A stretch of DNA of 64,000 nt from Shewanella putrefaciens (GTDB lineage: Bacteria > Pseudomonadota > Gammaproteobacteria > Enterobacterales > Shewanellaceae), in assembly GCF_016406325.1 (NCBI RefSeq), contig NZ_CP066370.1, positions 372,001 through 436,000 on the forward strand. The letters are read 5' to 3'. Shown here one piece after another: positions 52,429-61,566 of the stretch. The first letter of the stretch is position 1. The number at the start of each line of letters is the position of its first letter. The position numbers were made by a program, and so were the translations under genes. The notes below the pieces were generated by a model that did no database searches, was not told the DNA's origin, and saw only the letters and a list, made by a program, of their open reading frames with translations.

Positions 52429-52953
52429 TTAGTAATTGAGTTCTTCAATCGTTTTGAATTGATTGGTAAACACGCAAATATCGCCGGCAATAGTTAAGGA
52501 CTTTTCTGCGATTTCGAGTGCCGATAATTCGGTGTTTTGCAACAGTGCCAGCGCCGCCGCTTGGGCATAATTACCACCCGAGCCAATGGCGACTAAGTCA
52601 TACTCTGGCTGTACCACATCGCCGTTGCCTGTGATGATAAGCGACGCTTCCGCATCGGCCACCACTAGCATAGCTTCGAGTTTGCGCAGCATGCGATCGG
52701 TTCGCCAATCTTTGGCCAGTTCGACGGCCGAGCGCAGTAAATGGCCTTGGTGCATTTCGAGTTTGGCCTCAAAACGCTCAAATAGGGTAAAGGCGTCAGC
52801 GGTGCCGCCAGCAAAACCGGCTAATACCTTGTTGTGATATAAGCGACGCACTTTCTTGGCGTTACCTTTCATCACGGTATTGCCTAGGGAGACTTGTCCA
52901 TCGCCGGCGATGACAACTTGATTATTACGGCGTACTGATACGATAGTGGTCAC
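52429..52953 (-). CDS. hslV: HslV, peptidase subunit of the HslVU protease
   Basis: HslV (ClpQ) is the proteasome-beta-like threonine peptidase. The start is GTG 52953, after GAAGAGG, giving 174 residues that begin [20 protein letters not shown]; removal of the first residue exposes the catalytic Thr. The open frame continues 42 codons upstream, through the promoter. Conserved blocks [20 protein letters not shown] and [20 protein letters not shown] match E. coli HslV (176). It begins the hslVU heat-shock operon. Confidence 0.98.
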
Positions 52954-53010
52954 TTTTGAATCCTCTTCTCTGGCCCGCCATGACAAATCATGCGGTGGAT
53001 AATGGAGTAG

Positions 53011-53038
53011 ATATGGGGATAGATGACAATAATTCAAG
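53011..53038 (-). promoter_or_regulatory. Sigma-32 (RpoH) promoter of hslVU
   Basis: Read on the minus strand: CTTGAA (-35, 53038-53033), a 14-base spacer, CCCCATAT (-10, 53018-53011). Both boxes are exact matches to the sigma-32 consensus (CTTGAA and CCCCATnT). The transcript would start near 53004, about 50 bases before the hslV GTG. This supports both the GTG start and heat-shock control. Confidence 0.92.
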
Positions 53039-53103
53039 TTGTAGTAAGAAAAGCCAAAGGAGTTTGCGATCTTTGGCATTCTTTTCGCGGGGAAAATAGG
53101 CGG

Positions 53104-53682
53104 TTACTGGGAAAGAGTGGATCGGCCCACTTCAGTGTAGCCACTAAGGGGATAGTATTTGAGTTCCCAATTTTCACTGCCTAAACGACGATCATCTGAG
53201 ACATAATTGAAATAGCAAAAGGTATTTGGATTAGTTATTGGGCCGCCACTGTACCAATAAACAATGTCAGTGTTGGGCACTTGCTGCCAGTCGAAGTGAT
53301 TAGTCAGGACAAATTCATTGTTTCCAATTAGGTTGTGCCATAGCTCACCGCAAAACTCGCCCTGTAATTGGGTTCCTGCATTACTGCTACTTGCCGTGTT
53401 GATACCGAGTGGAAATCCAGTGGAGGTTGAATCTATTTTTCCATCACCATAACAGGCGATATCTTGGATATAACCAGAGTGACCGCCCGCAAGCCAGCAA
53501 CTGTGATAAAGCTTAACACCAGAGGTAAAGGCCGCAAATGCGGTTTTGGCTCTGGCATCGTGAGCATCTTGGCCTAGGTTTAAAAACCGTGGTGCTGCGA
53601 CGACGGCCAAGATCCCAAGGATGATAATGACCACAACCAGCTCAATTAACGTAAAGCCCTTCGAGGACTGCAAACGACTCAT
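53104..53682 (-). CDS. Type IV prepilin-like protein
   Basis: A 192-residue prepilin. From ATG 53682, preceded by AGGTGA, it begins [20 protein letters not shown], with prepilin peptidase cleavage between G and F and the key Glu at mature position 5. The hydrophobic helix runs into a globular domain with six cysteines including a C-terminal pair region, as in MshA-like and minor pilins. It has no neighbouring pilus assembly genes, so it depends on a machine encoded elsewhere; a minor pilin or type II-like pseudopilin is possible. An upstream GTG at 53691 is a less likely start. Confidence 0.85.
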   Translation of the reverse strand: MSRLQSSKGFTLIELVVVIIILGILAVVAAPRFLNLGQDAHDARAKTAFAAFTSGVKLYHSCWLAGGHSGYIQDIACYGDGKIDSTSTGFPLGINTASSSNAGTQLQGEFCGELWHNLIGNNEFVLTNHFDWQQVPNTDIVYWYSGGPITNPNTFCYFNYVSDDRRLGSENWELKYYPLSGYTEVGRSTLSQ

Positions 53683-53847
53683 ATTGCTCACCTATCTGTT
53701 AGAGGACAATATTCTAACGGAACTTTGATTTGCAATCAGTAAGCCATTGATAATATTTAGTTGTTTAACATTGTTGTTACATGAGACTGCTGTAAGATGG
53801 CAAGCCAGAACTTTACCCTTCAATGCCATCTGCCGAATGTAAACGGC

Positions 53848-54399
53848 TTATAAAGCCGTGTTGTCTATAACACGATAGCGGGTTTGTACGTAGCCATTGT
53901 CATATTGCTGGGTGTGGATTGGCATTAATTGTATGGCTTGGGGTACGTCACTAAAGAGCGGAATACCTTTACCCAGTAAAGTGGGGATGCGAGTGAGCGT
54001 GAGTTCCTGAATTAGTCCTGCCGCTAAAAAGCCTTGAATTGTTTGGCCGCCATCGATATAGAGATGTTTGAAGCCACGCTCTCTGAGTTGTTTGCTAATA
54101 TTTGCCGCATTGCCATTAAGCACTTGTACGTGCTCACTTAACGCCGACGGTACTGTTATGCCGCTGCGACTTAATACAAACACTGGGATATTCATATAGG
54201 GCCAATCACAATCGAAGGAGAGGACTTTTTCAAAGCTTTTTCGTCCCATTACAATCGCATCGATAGTGTCGATAAAGGCATGATAACCAAAGTCTTCATC
54301 GGGATTAGTACTGGGGTGCTGATTTAAAAAGTCGATATCCCCATCGGGCGTCGCGATATAACCGTCGAGGGTCGCGGCAATAAAAACAGAAGCTTTCAT
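53848..54399 (-). CDS. Dihydrofolate reductase-like (RibD C-terminal domain) protein
   Basis: A 183-residue protein of the RibD_C/YyaP group, a DHFR-fold reductase domain using NADPH. The N terminus MKASVFIAATLDGYIATPDGDIDFL, the VMGRKSFEKVLSF region and the KHLYIDGGQTIQGFLAAGLI motif are typical. The substrate is unknown; relatives reduce flavin or pterin precursors or are simply resistance-like. It is on the same strand 10 bases after the small lipoprotein gene, so the two may be cotranscribed. Confidence 0.88.
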   Translation of the reverse strand: MKASVFIAATLDGYIATPDGDIDFLNQHPSTNPDEDFGYHAFIDTIDAIVMGRKSFEKVLSFDCDWPYMNIPVFVLSRSGITVPSALSEHVQVLNGNAANISKQLRERGFKHLYIDGGQTIQGFLAAGLIQELTLTRIPTLLGKGIPLFSDVPQAIQLMPIHTQQYDNGYVQTRYRVIDNTAL

Positions 54400-54409
54400 T
54401 TATTCTTCC

Positions 54410-54691
54410 TTAATGCGATTTCCGTGCGTGTTTCTCTAATGATTCTTTCAGTGCTTGTTGCTGAGCGAGGCAGTCTTGTTTTGCTTTGCCGGACATATCG
54501 TTACACGTTTGACTTTTATCTGGGCCTTCTAATATGGCGGCTGCAACATAAACCGCGGCGTCTGCGGCATTGCATTCTTGTGTGCTGTAAGGCGAGTTTG
54601 CATCGCATTTCGCATTTAATGGCCCAACACAGCCGCCAATAGAGGTTAATAAAAATAGACTAAAAATGATGGATATGAAGGATTTGAACAT
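54410..54691 (-). CDS. Small lipoprotein of unknown function
   Basis: A 93-residue lipoprotein. The signal peptide MFKSFISIIFSLFLLTSIGGC ends in a lipobox with Cys21, after which the mature part has four further cysteines (KCDAN, QECNAAD, TCNDM, DCLAQQ) that could form two disulfides, and a charged C-terminal helix (LKESLEKHARKSH). Residues 2-3 after the Cys are Val-Gly, so outer-membrane sorting is expected. No family is recognised. Confidence 0.82.
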   Translation of the reverse strand: MFKSFISIIFSLFLLTSIGGCVGPLNAKCDANSPYSTQECNAADAAVYVAAAILEGPDKSQTCNDMSGKAKQDCLAQQQALKESLEKHARKSH

Positions 54692-54825
54692 AGGCTGCCA
54701 TGGGTCTTATCATTTGAAATGGCCGTAAATATATAACCCGTCCGCAGTGTGAGCCTAGTGCTGAATTATTCCATTCTATTGTGGGTGTTTTTCTGAGGTA
54801 AAGGAACTCGAAAATCAAACATATA

Positions 54826-55050
54826 AAAAAAATCCCCGAGGGCACTGGCAGGCTCTCGGGGTGAAGGTTCAAAAGCAGTGGATTTCTTGAGCGCCAGCAG
54901 GGCACAGAGGAAAGAACCTATTGCGAGAGTCTGCGCTTTGATACGATTTTTAACAAAGCCAAATGCACAAACTGCGACAGCTTGTCGCAGGCAGGATGAA
55001 TTTGTTATGCACTACAGGCCCACACGACAGGGTAAATCACTATTGTAAAG
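54826..55050 (-). ncRNA. Candidate small RNA with strong terminator
   Basis: On the minus strand a terminator (CCCCGAG, loop of about 14 bases, CTCGGGG, then a run of eight Ts and more; about 54826-54861) lies about 260 bases past the FliB gene stop, with no gene between. Upstream of it are a perfect hairpin CTGCGACA-AGC-TGTCGCAG (54990-54972), an AGGTTC/GAACCT pairing around a 46-base loop, and TACAAT at 55047-55042, a possible -10 box. A short transcript is plausible, otherwise this is a long 3'-UTR. It matches no small RNA I know. The rest of 54692-55123 shows nothing. Confidence 0.35.
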
Positions 55051-55123
55051 TGAAGATTCACACCTGTGTTATTGCTTCGCTATAGTGTTATCTTCTTACT
55101 ATTGTGTGGTGCTGTTTATGCGT

Positions 55124-56308
55124 TTAGATATTTGTTTTTAAAAGGCAAATTGCAGCTGGCACACTGTCTATTCCGCATTCCTCTAATGTTTTGCTCATAC
55201 TTTGGGTAAACTCAATTTTATGCTGCCTAACTACTTGATAAAGCTGAAAACACATAACAATATCACTTTCAGATAGTCCTTTATTTTTAAAGGCTATTGC
55301 AGATAAATAGCTGCGGATCATGAAACAATCGAGTACGAGTAAACGGAATGCTTCCCAAGATAGTTGTTGTGAGTCTATTAAGGGGAAGTGGTGGTGGTAA
55401 ATTGAATACAAAATATATCGTTCAAAAAGATCCGTATGGCTAATCAATGCAGGTACTGCATGCTCTGCCCATGCTTGATTCAACGCATCAATTTGATAGT
55501 TGTTTTCTTCGTTACATAGTGCGGCAACCGCCTGATTTAACGACGTAAATCTTGCTCTCACACCTCTCGAGTGGGTTTTGCACAACTCATTATGGACTGC
55601 AATAAAAGCGTGCATCTGCGGCTGTGGGGAATAAGGTAAGTTCTTATATTGCTCTGCCAATGCGCCTGACTGGGCATATAATTTTAGTTGCTGTAAGCGC
55701 TTATCTAGCTCTTCTATCGGTAAGATATTTTGACGAACTTGGTCACTGACCTTGATTAATAGCCCAATGGCTAGCAGTACTTGTTCCCAATCAAGCCCCA
55801 GATTGACTAATAAGTCGAGACTGTATTCATGGGTTTTTTCTAGCCAAATAGGACTTGGTGTAGAAGGCTGTTTTATGCCACTTATATTAGAATCAAATTG
55901 GAAGGCATTAGGATTAAATAACACCAAACGAGTGACTTCTGGGCAAGATAGATAGAGGCTTTCGTATTTATTACCGCCAATGACCTTGTGGATCCTTGGA
56001 TAAGTTTTACATGTATGACTTAAGGCCTGTTCACCCGCTTTTGCGTGGATGTCACAAAGCTTATGTTCGTTAACAAATGGACATGCACCTTGCTCATTAA
56101 GTCTAATGTCAGCCCAATCGCTTGTACTTTTTTTGGTTTCAATAAATGCGCTTTTTGCTGTTGTTGCTAACAATGGATGTTTAATCGTATTTTTATAGCT
56201 CTTTTTATCGAATGATATTCGCCAATCGTAACAGCAGCTGTCTTCGCATTCAGGTCCAACACATTGGAATTGAGTGACATAACCGGGTTTTATTATGAGA
56301 TTGTCCAT
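55124..56308 (-). CDS. fliB: FliB-family flagellin lysine-N-methylase
   Basis: A 394-residue FliB-like protein, which methylates surface lysines of flagellin. The hallmark cysteine cluster is CVGPECEDSCCYDWRISFD at residues about 16-34, with a second set in CPFVNEHKLCDIHAKAG and HTCKTYPRI, together suggesting a metal or iron-sulfur centre. The rest is mostly helical. No flagellin gene is near, which is usual for this family outside Salmonella. It is monocistronic; 210 bases with no clear feature separate it from ttrR. Confidence 0.88.
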   Translation of the reverse strand: MDNLIIKPGYVTQFQCVGPECEDSCCYDWRISFDKKSYKNTIKHPLLATTAKSAFIETKKSTSDWADIRLNEQGACPFVNEHKLCDIHAKAGEQALSHTCKTYPRIHKVIGGNKYESLYLSCPEVTRLVLFNPNAFQFDSNISGIKQPSTPSPIWLEKTHEYSLDLLVNLGLDWEQVLLAIGLLIKVSDQVRQNILPIEELDKRLQQLKLYAQSGALAEQYKNLPYSPQPQMHAFIAVHNELCKTHSRGVRARFTSLNQAVAALCNEENNYQIDALNQAWAEHAVPALISHTDLFERYILYSIYHHHFPLIDSQQLSWEAFRLLVLDCFMIRSYLSAIAFKNKGLSESDIVMCFQLYQVVRQHKIEFTQSMSKTLEECGIDSVPAAICLLKTNI

Positions 56309-56519
56309 CGGTAATTTCGTTAAATTTACAGTGATTTAGGGCAAAGGTAACAAATCAAACTCTCTTATTCCAGTTTTGTTAAATGGTAATTAGATCTAAG
56401 CCAATTTAGGTAAAATTAATATTTAACTCTCATCAATTAGTGCAATAGAAGGTTTTTTGATTAGAACTTATACGCTCATGGGAATGCCATTTATTGCGCA
56501 CTTAATATTGGTTCACCGT

Positions 56520-57122
56520 TTATAAGACAGAATTCAGATTGCCTAAGTGCTGTACTAGCTCTGCCATATTGTTTACTTCAAGTTTTTTCATGATTTTTGC
56601 ACGGTGAACTTCAATCGTGCGTAGGGATAAAAACATTGCCTCCGAGATTTGCTTGTTAGTCATGCCTTGGATTACATGGGCTAACACTTGCTGTTCGCGT
56701 TCGGTGAGTTGGTCAAACTTATGTTGTAAGCTCTGCTTTTCAAAGGTTGCGAGGCTCTCGCACTGAGCCTTTTCAATGGCTTGTACTAATGCTTTGCCCG
56801 ATACGGGTTTTTGAAAAAAGTCGCAGGCCCCTTTACGAAAAGCACTCAATGCCATAGGTAAATCACCGTGACCTGTGAGAAATATCACGCCTAGTGGACT
56901 GTGGGTTTCTATCAGTTTTTGCTGTACTTCTTGGCCCGTAATTTCAGGCATTCTGCTATCTAAAATTACGCAGCCAGCCTCAGATAGAGGGCACTGTTCG
57001 AGAAAGTCTCGACCATTATTAAAGGTTTGTACTTGGTAGCCAAATTGCCTGAGCATAAAGCCAAGTGAATCTAAAATGGCGTCATCGTCATCGACAAGAT
57101 AAAGGGGCAGCTTAGTGAGCAT
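56520..57122 (-). CDS. ttrR: TtrR-type response regulator (FixJ/NarL class)
   Basis: A 200-residue regulator. The receiver domain (about 1-120) starts LPLYLVDDDDAILDSLGFML and has the phospho-acceptor Asp in CVILDSRMPEITGQEV, the GHGDLPMALSAF segment and the KPVSGKALV lysine. The C-terminal LuxR-type helix-turn-helix (LTEREQQVLAHVIQGMTNKQ ISEAM) makes it FixJ-like. It is divergent from the TtrS-like kinase gene, the arrangement known for tetrathionate sensing in Salmonella (where ttrRS are adjacent) and Shewanella. The target genes are not in this window. Confidence 0.82.
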   Translation of the reverse strand: MLTKLPLYLVDDDDAILDSLGFMLRQFGYQVQTFNNGRDFLEQCPLSEAGCVILDSRMPEITGQEVQQKLIETHSPLGVIFLTGHGDLPMALSAFRKGACDFFQKPVSGKALVQAIEKAQCESLATFEKQSLQHKFDQLTEREQQVLAHVIQGMTNKQISEAMFLSLRTIEVHRAKIMKKLEVNNMAELVQHLGNLNSVL

Positions 57123-57147
57123 ATATATCCTGTGTTATTAGGCAGAT

Positions 57148-57218
57148 TATTAGGGCTTGTTGATTGTTTTGGTGAGTTACAGCGCCAAACATAAAATCTC
57201 CATACCTCAACAAGCCCT
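57148..57218. repeat. 14-bp perfect inverted repeat in the ttrR-ttrS intergenic region
   Basis: TTAGGGCTTGTTGA (57148-57161) and TCAACAAGCCCTAA (57205-57218) enclose 43 bases. It is 26 bases from the ttrR ATG. The unit could be a MITE-like miniature element, a paired binding site for TtrR or another regulator, or an RNA hairpin in the ttrR leader. No target-site duplication is evident. Confidence 0.7.
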
Positions 57219-57385
57219 AACCAGCTTAAGCCGTGAAGGTGTAGTGCTCAAGATTAACCCTGTGTCTTGGGAGGTATATCACTAAATCACAATATTCATT
57301 TTACAGTGGGGTGAGAGTTTGGTGGCATTTCACAGCTTAGTGTCTTTTTATCAGTTAAGGTCTTGGTATTACTCAGGCAAAAGAG

Positions 57386-59194
57386 ATGCGCTTAATGTTT
57401 AAAGCTATCGGTTATTTATTACTTTTAGGGTTGAGCTATGTGAGTTTGAGCTATGCCGATGAAGCGACCGAAGTGAACTTATTTAAGGTGGGTGTTCTGG
57501 CGAACCACGGTGTATTGCAGGCTAAGCAGCGTTGGCAACCTATGATGGATTATCTCAGTGAACAAGTACCTAATAGCCATTTTGAAGTTGTCCCAGTTGA
57601 TTTTAATGGTATGAGTAGTGGCTTACTTAGCCATGACTTGCAGTTTATTGTGACCAACCCAGGGCAGTATTTACACTTAAGTAATAATTTTCCGCTATCT
57701 TGGCTGGCGACGATGAAGAGCCGTAAGCATCAAGGCAGCACTTTCACGATAGGTGCAACTATCATTGTACGTGCTGATAGCCCAATTCGAACCCTACAGG
57801 ATCTACGGGGTAAAAATGTGGTCGCAACCGATCCGCAGGCCTTAGGGGGGTATCAAGCAGCCATGGGATTGCTGCACAAAATGGGTTTTTTACCAGAGCA
57901 GTTTTTTGGGCAAGTGCGTTTTTTAGGTTTCCCGTTAGAACCGCTGATTTATCAGGTGCGTGATGGTAGCGCCGATGCAGCCATAGCCCCCTTTTGTACC
58001 TTAGAAGAAATGATTGAGACAGGGCTGATTAATAAAGCTGATTTTCGAGTGATCCACCCGACTAAGCCCGCAGGGTATGACTGTGAGGTAAGTACCCAGT
58101 TGTATCCCAGTTGGTCATTTGCTGCGGCAGATACTGTTTCCCCGAGGATTACTATGCAGATCTCCCGCGCTTTATTTGATTTACCTCCTGACCATGTGGC
58201 TGCGATTACCGCCGATACGTTGGGCTGGACAGCGCCCGTTAGCCAGTTAAAAGTCATTGAATTATTCAAAGAACTACAACTACAAGGGGCTTCACCACCG
58301 CTTTATCAAACCGTTTATAAATGGATGGAAAAAAATAAAGAATGGGGCGGAGTGTTGTTACTGATTTTTATTGTTTCAACTATTTATCACCTTTGGCTTG
58401 AATATAAATTTCGCCAGAAGAGTGAGTTTTTAATCAGTACAGAGCGGCAACTAAAGGATAAGGCACTGCAACTAGAGCGGTTACAAAGTGCGGCGATTTT
58501 GGGGGAAATTGGCGCAGGCCTTGCCCATGAGCTTAATCAACCTATAGCAGCCATCACCCAATACAGTGAAGGTGCCATGTTACAACTGGAAAGGCTTGGG
58601 CAAAATAATCCCGAACTTTATGATGTGCTTGGAAAAATTAATGCTCAATCGATTCGCGCAGGAGCGGTTGTGCATCGTATTCGCGGCTTACTTAAACGGC
58701 GCCAAGCTAAGACTGAACCTTTAGATATTACGGTGGTGGTGAAAGAAGCCTTAGCTTTACTGCGGCGAGAGTTAGATAGGGCTAATGTACAAGTGAATGT
58801 ACGAGTACAGGGCGAGCCATTTGAACTTACGGGTGATAGTGTGGGTTTAAGCCAAATGTGGGTCAATCTAGTGAAAAATAGTCTAGATGCGCTAGAAACC
58901 TGTGGTGATACTCGGGTGCGGCAGTTATGGATTGATATCTACTATTTGCCGCATGAAATCAGAGTATTCGTTATTGATAATGGTGAAGGTCTACAGGGGC
59001 AGGCGAGTGAGTTGATGGCATCTTTCGCCTCAACCAAGGATGAAGGTTTAGGGTTAGGTTTGGCGATCTGTAAGGATGTGGTTACCCGCCATCACGGGAG
59101 TATTCAAATTGAAAACTGCCAAGATTGTACCACCGAAGCAGCATTACCTTGGCAGCAAGGTTGCATTGTCACCGTAGTATTACCACGGGAATAG
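57386..59194 (+). CDS. ttrS: TtrS-type sensor histidine kinase with PhnD-like sensor
   Basis: A 602-residue membrane kinase. In order: signal/anchor (about 3-22), a periplasmic PhnD-like substrate-binding domain (about 32-295) as in tetrathionate sensor TtrS, a membrane helix (about 318-338, GVLLLIFIVSTIYHLWLEY), coiled coil, H-box LAHELNQPIAAITQYSEGA with the phospho-His, N-box NLVKNSLDAL, and G boxes DNGEGLQ and GLGLGLAICKDVV. It phosphorylates the divergent TtrR-like regulator. The likely signal is tetrathionate or a similar oxidised sulfur or anion ligand; family assignment is firm, ligand is inferred. Confidence 0.85.
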   Translation: MRLMFKAIGYLLLLGLSYVSLSYADEATEVNLFKVGVLANHGVLQAKQRWQPMMDYLSEQVPNSHFEVVPVDFNGMSSGLLSHDLQFIVTNPGQYLHLSNNFPLSWLATMKSRKHQGSTFTIGATIIVRADSPIRTLQDLRGKNVVATDPQALGGYQAAMGLLHKMGFLPEQFFGQVRFLGFPLEPLIYQVRDGSADAAIAPFCTLEEMIETGLINKADFRVIHPTKPAGYDCEVSTQLYPSWSFAAADTVSPRITMQISRALFDLPPDHVAAITADTLGWTAPVSQLKVIELFKELQLQGASPPLYQTVYKWMEKNKEWGGVLLLIFIVSTIYHLWLEYKFRQKSEFLISTERQLKDKALQLERLQSAAILGEIGAGLAHELNQPIAAITQYSEGAMLQLERLGQNNPELYDVLGKINAQSIRAGAVVHRIRGLLKRRQAKTEPLDITVVVKEALALLRRELDRANVQVNVRVQGEPFELTGDSVGLSQMWVNLVKNSLDALETCGDTRVRQLWIDIYYLPHEIRVFVIDNGEGLQGQASELMASFASTKDEGLGLGLAICKDVVTRHHGSIQIENCQDCTTEAALPWQQGCIVTVVLPRE

Positions 59195-59223
59195 CGTCGA
59201 AGTGACAATGCGAGAAAGCCATA

Positions 59224-60393
59224 TTAGCGCATAGCGATGGCCCAAGTGCGGCGACCTTGTTCGAGAATAATTCCCACGGCCAACCCTGCCGCCGCGTTAA
59301 TGGCAAGGCAAGTCACGGCGGTAGATAAGATCACAAAGATACAGAAAGGCTTGCCGTCGAGCAGGCGTTTTGACCAGGCTAATTGTAATCCACCGATAGA
59401 CAGTAAACTGCCGAGAATCGCTACTGGGATCAGCCCAAGTAGCCAAGCCATTTGGTTATCCCAAAACAGGGCAATGATAAGACAAGTGCCGCCAAAAATC
59501 AGTGGTGCGAGGTGAGTTCGGGCGCCAAAGTGGTACTGCACCGCGAGTCCTCCCGCGCCATGACACATGGCCGCAGCACCAAAAGGTGCGAGCAATAGAT
59601 TCGCCAGCCCAGAGCTAATCGCTAAGTTTTTAGGGGTAAGTTTGGCGGCATCTTCAGGGAATTTTTCCCGCGCCATAACCGAGGTTGCAATCACCGCATT
59701 GGTTAAGGTGAGCGCCAGTTGCGGTAACACCAGCAAAATCGCGGCCGAGCTCCATTCGTTTAGTGTCGGCCAAGCCAAATGTAAAGATGCACTCACGGCT
59801 GGAATGCTCAGGCTGGTGGCCATGTCGGTTTGGCTATTGGCTTGCCAGATCATGCCTGCGGTGATAACGAGTGGCATGGCAAGGTAGCGTAATGGCAAGA
59901 ATTTACTCACAAATAACAAGATAAATGCGCCTAGCCCGAGGAGCCAAAAGTCGCTCATCATCTTGGCACCCATCCACATCAATTGCAGACCAATCGCCAA
60001 TTGAATCCCCACACTCACGGCTTGGGATAATTGTTTAGCAAGCCAAGTGATGGCGCCGCTAAAGGCCAAGATTAACAGGATAATGCCCATCAACATGGCA
60101 CTGGCCTGTAGCATCCCAGGGGTTAAGCCTTGGGCGATCACCAATGCAGCGATGACTTTCATCGGTTGGACTGGCATAGGGCGGCGGTAAAAAAATGCAC
60201 TTATTATCGCGAATACGCCAAAGCCTAAAAATATCCCTTGGGGAGAAAACTGGTTAAGGGCGATAAGCCCTAACACTAAAGGTAAAAAAGTACCTAAGTC
60301 GGCAAAAGCGCCACTGGTTTCACCGAGTACACGGTTTAATGGTTGAGTCGTAAAATGGGTTGGGGTTTTGCCCGCAGTCATAGAGGTTGCCAC
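59224..60393 (-). CDS. MOT1-type molybdate/sulfate transporter
   Basis: A 389-residue integral membrane protein with about ten helices of the MOT1 (sulfate/molybdate transporter-like, PF16983) family, a distant relative of SulP without a STAS domain. Typical parts are LGETSGAFADLGTFLPLVLGL near the N terminus, RRPMPVQPMKVIAALVIAQG, and MCHGAGGLAVQYHFGARTH. In algae and plants MOT1 is a high-affinity molybdate importer. It is convergent with ttrS, ending 29 bases away, fitting a link to molybdoenzymes such as tetrathionate reductase, though the reductase genes are absent. Confidence 0.85.
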   Translation of the reverse strand: MATSMTAGKTPTHFTTQPLNRVLGETSGAFADLGTFLPLVLGLIALNQFSPQGIFLGFGVFAIISAFFYRRPMPVQPMKVIAALVIAQGLTPGMLQASAMLMGIILLILAFSGAITWLAKQLSQAVSVGIQLAIGLQLMWMGAKMMSDFWLLGLGAFILLFVSKFLPLRYLAMPLVITAGMIWQANSQTDMATSLSIPAVSASLHLAWPTLNEWSSAAILLVLPQLALTLTNAVIATSVMAREKFPEDAAKLTPKNLAISSGLANLLLAPFGAAAMCHGAGGLAVQYHFGARTHLAPLIFGGTCLIIALFWDNQMAWLLGLIPVAILGSLLSIGGLQLAWSKRLLDGKPFCIFVILSTAVTCLAINAAAGLAVGIILEQGRRTWAIAMR

Positions 60394-60572
60394 AATTGAA
60401 CATGGCTTGATTAGGCAAAATAAATGCCATAAAAATCAGATGATTTAGACTATAAACAGACTTAAACTACCGTATTGAGCCAGTCAGTAAGACAAATTAG
60501 GGCAAAATTAAGATAAAGTTGAGTCTAATTGTCTTTTTGTTTCTATGATGACAGGGTTAATTTGAGTATTGA

Positions 60573-61367
60573 TTAGTGAGTGGCGGTAGGTGATTCAGTG
60601 AGATTAAGTGGTGGCTCGACACCATAGGATTCAAATAGACGCGTGATTTCACCCGAGGTACGCATTTGGTCGACGATTTGATGAACCTGCTTTGCATATT
60701 TGTGTCGTGGTGACGTTAATGGAATGCTGAAGTAGCGGCCATTTTTACTGATATCGACATATTCCATCTGTTTTAGCATGGGATCATTGGCAAAAATATG
60801 CATTTCATGTTGCTCAGAGCTAATTGCTAAATCAATACGGCCCGCTTTGAGCATATTAATTAACTGGCTGTTAGTATTAACAAATGAAACCTTTAGTTGA
60901 TTCATATTTTCATTGAATTGCGTGCTATAAAATGTCCCTCTTAATGCTCCAATGATATAAGGGGTGAGTTCATTGAACTCCCGAATAGCCGTCGGTTGAC
61001 TCGCCAGCGCGTAGTAATAGACATATTGTTTGTCGTAGCCAAGTAGCATAGGGTCGAGGAAGGACTCTCGTTCTGTGGTCATTGAATGGGAGGGAATGAG
61101 ATCAACCTGACCAGCCTCTGCAACTTTGATTGTTCTTGCCCATGGAACATCAGTCCAATGTACTCTGTGTCCTAGGCGGCGGAATACTTCATTTATCACC
61201 GCGGCACCGGGGCCTTTACATTCACCTTGTTCAAAATAAATGATGGGGCTCCTATCGCGGCAGTGCGCTTGCCAAACAATTGGCGATACTGCGGCTGCTG
61301 CTTTGGGCAAACATAAGGATGAAAAGATAATCATCGTTAACAGCTTAGTTATCACAGTCAACTTCAT
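60573..61367 (-). CDS. Periplasmic amino-acid-type substrate-binding protein (SBP_bac_3)
   Basis: A 264-residue periplasmic protein with a signal peptide (about 1-26, ending KAAA). The two-lobed SBP_bac_3 fold is shown by GPGAAVINEVFRRLGHRVHW, ARTIKVAEAGQVDLIPS and NMLKAGRIDLAISSEQHEMH. No permease or ATPase gene is adjacent; orphans like this often serve other transporters, or are sensors or enzymes-turned-receptors. The ligand is unknown. Confidence 0.84.
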   Translation of the reverse strand: MKLTVITKLLTMIIFSSLCLPKAAAAVSPIVWQAHCRDRSPIIYFEQGECKGPGAAVINEVFRRLGHRVHWTDVPWARTIKVAEAGQVDLIPSHSMTTERESFLDPMLLGYDKQYVYYYALASQPTAIREFNELTPYIIGALRGTFYSTQFNENMNQLKVSFVNTNSQLINMLKAGRIDLAISSEQHEMHIFANDPMLKQMEYVDISKNGRYFSIPLTSPRHKYAKQVHQIVDQMRTSGEITRLFESYGVEPPLNLTESPTATH

Positions 61368-61530
61368 TTTTTTGCCTATCTGAATGGGCGACTTTACTCT
61401 TTATGGTGTTATGGCAAGTCGGACTATGTTCTATTTTTTTAACGATTTAGAATCATAGCTAGGACCGATATAAAGATTGTAGTGTGAAGGTGGCTTTTGC
61501 GCTTGGTTTTATACGAACGAGATAAATGAT

Positions 61531-61558
61531 GGTTTGGTCAGCTTTATCTGACCAAACC
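61531..61558 (-). terminator. Terminator after the Sel1-repeat gene
   Basis: GGTTTGGTCAG (61531-61541) and CTGACCAAACC (61548-61558) form an 11-bp perfect stem. On the minus strand it begins 9 bases after the Sel1 gene stop and is followed by ATCATTTATC, a weak T-rich tail. Confidence 0.7.
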
Positions 61559-61566
61559 TGAGCGGG

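Noticed and set aside
55034..55075. GTGAATCTTCAC palindrome as a CRP site
   Set aside because: The half-sites are too close; CRP needs TGTGA-N6-TCACA.
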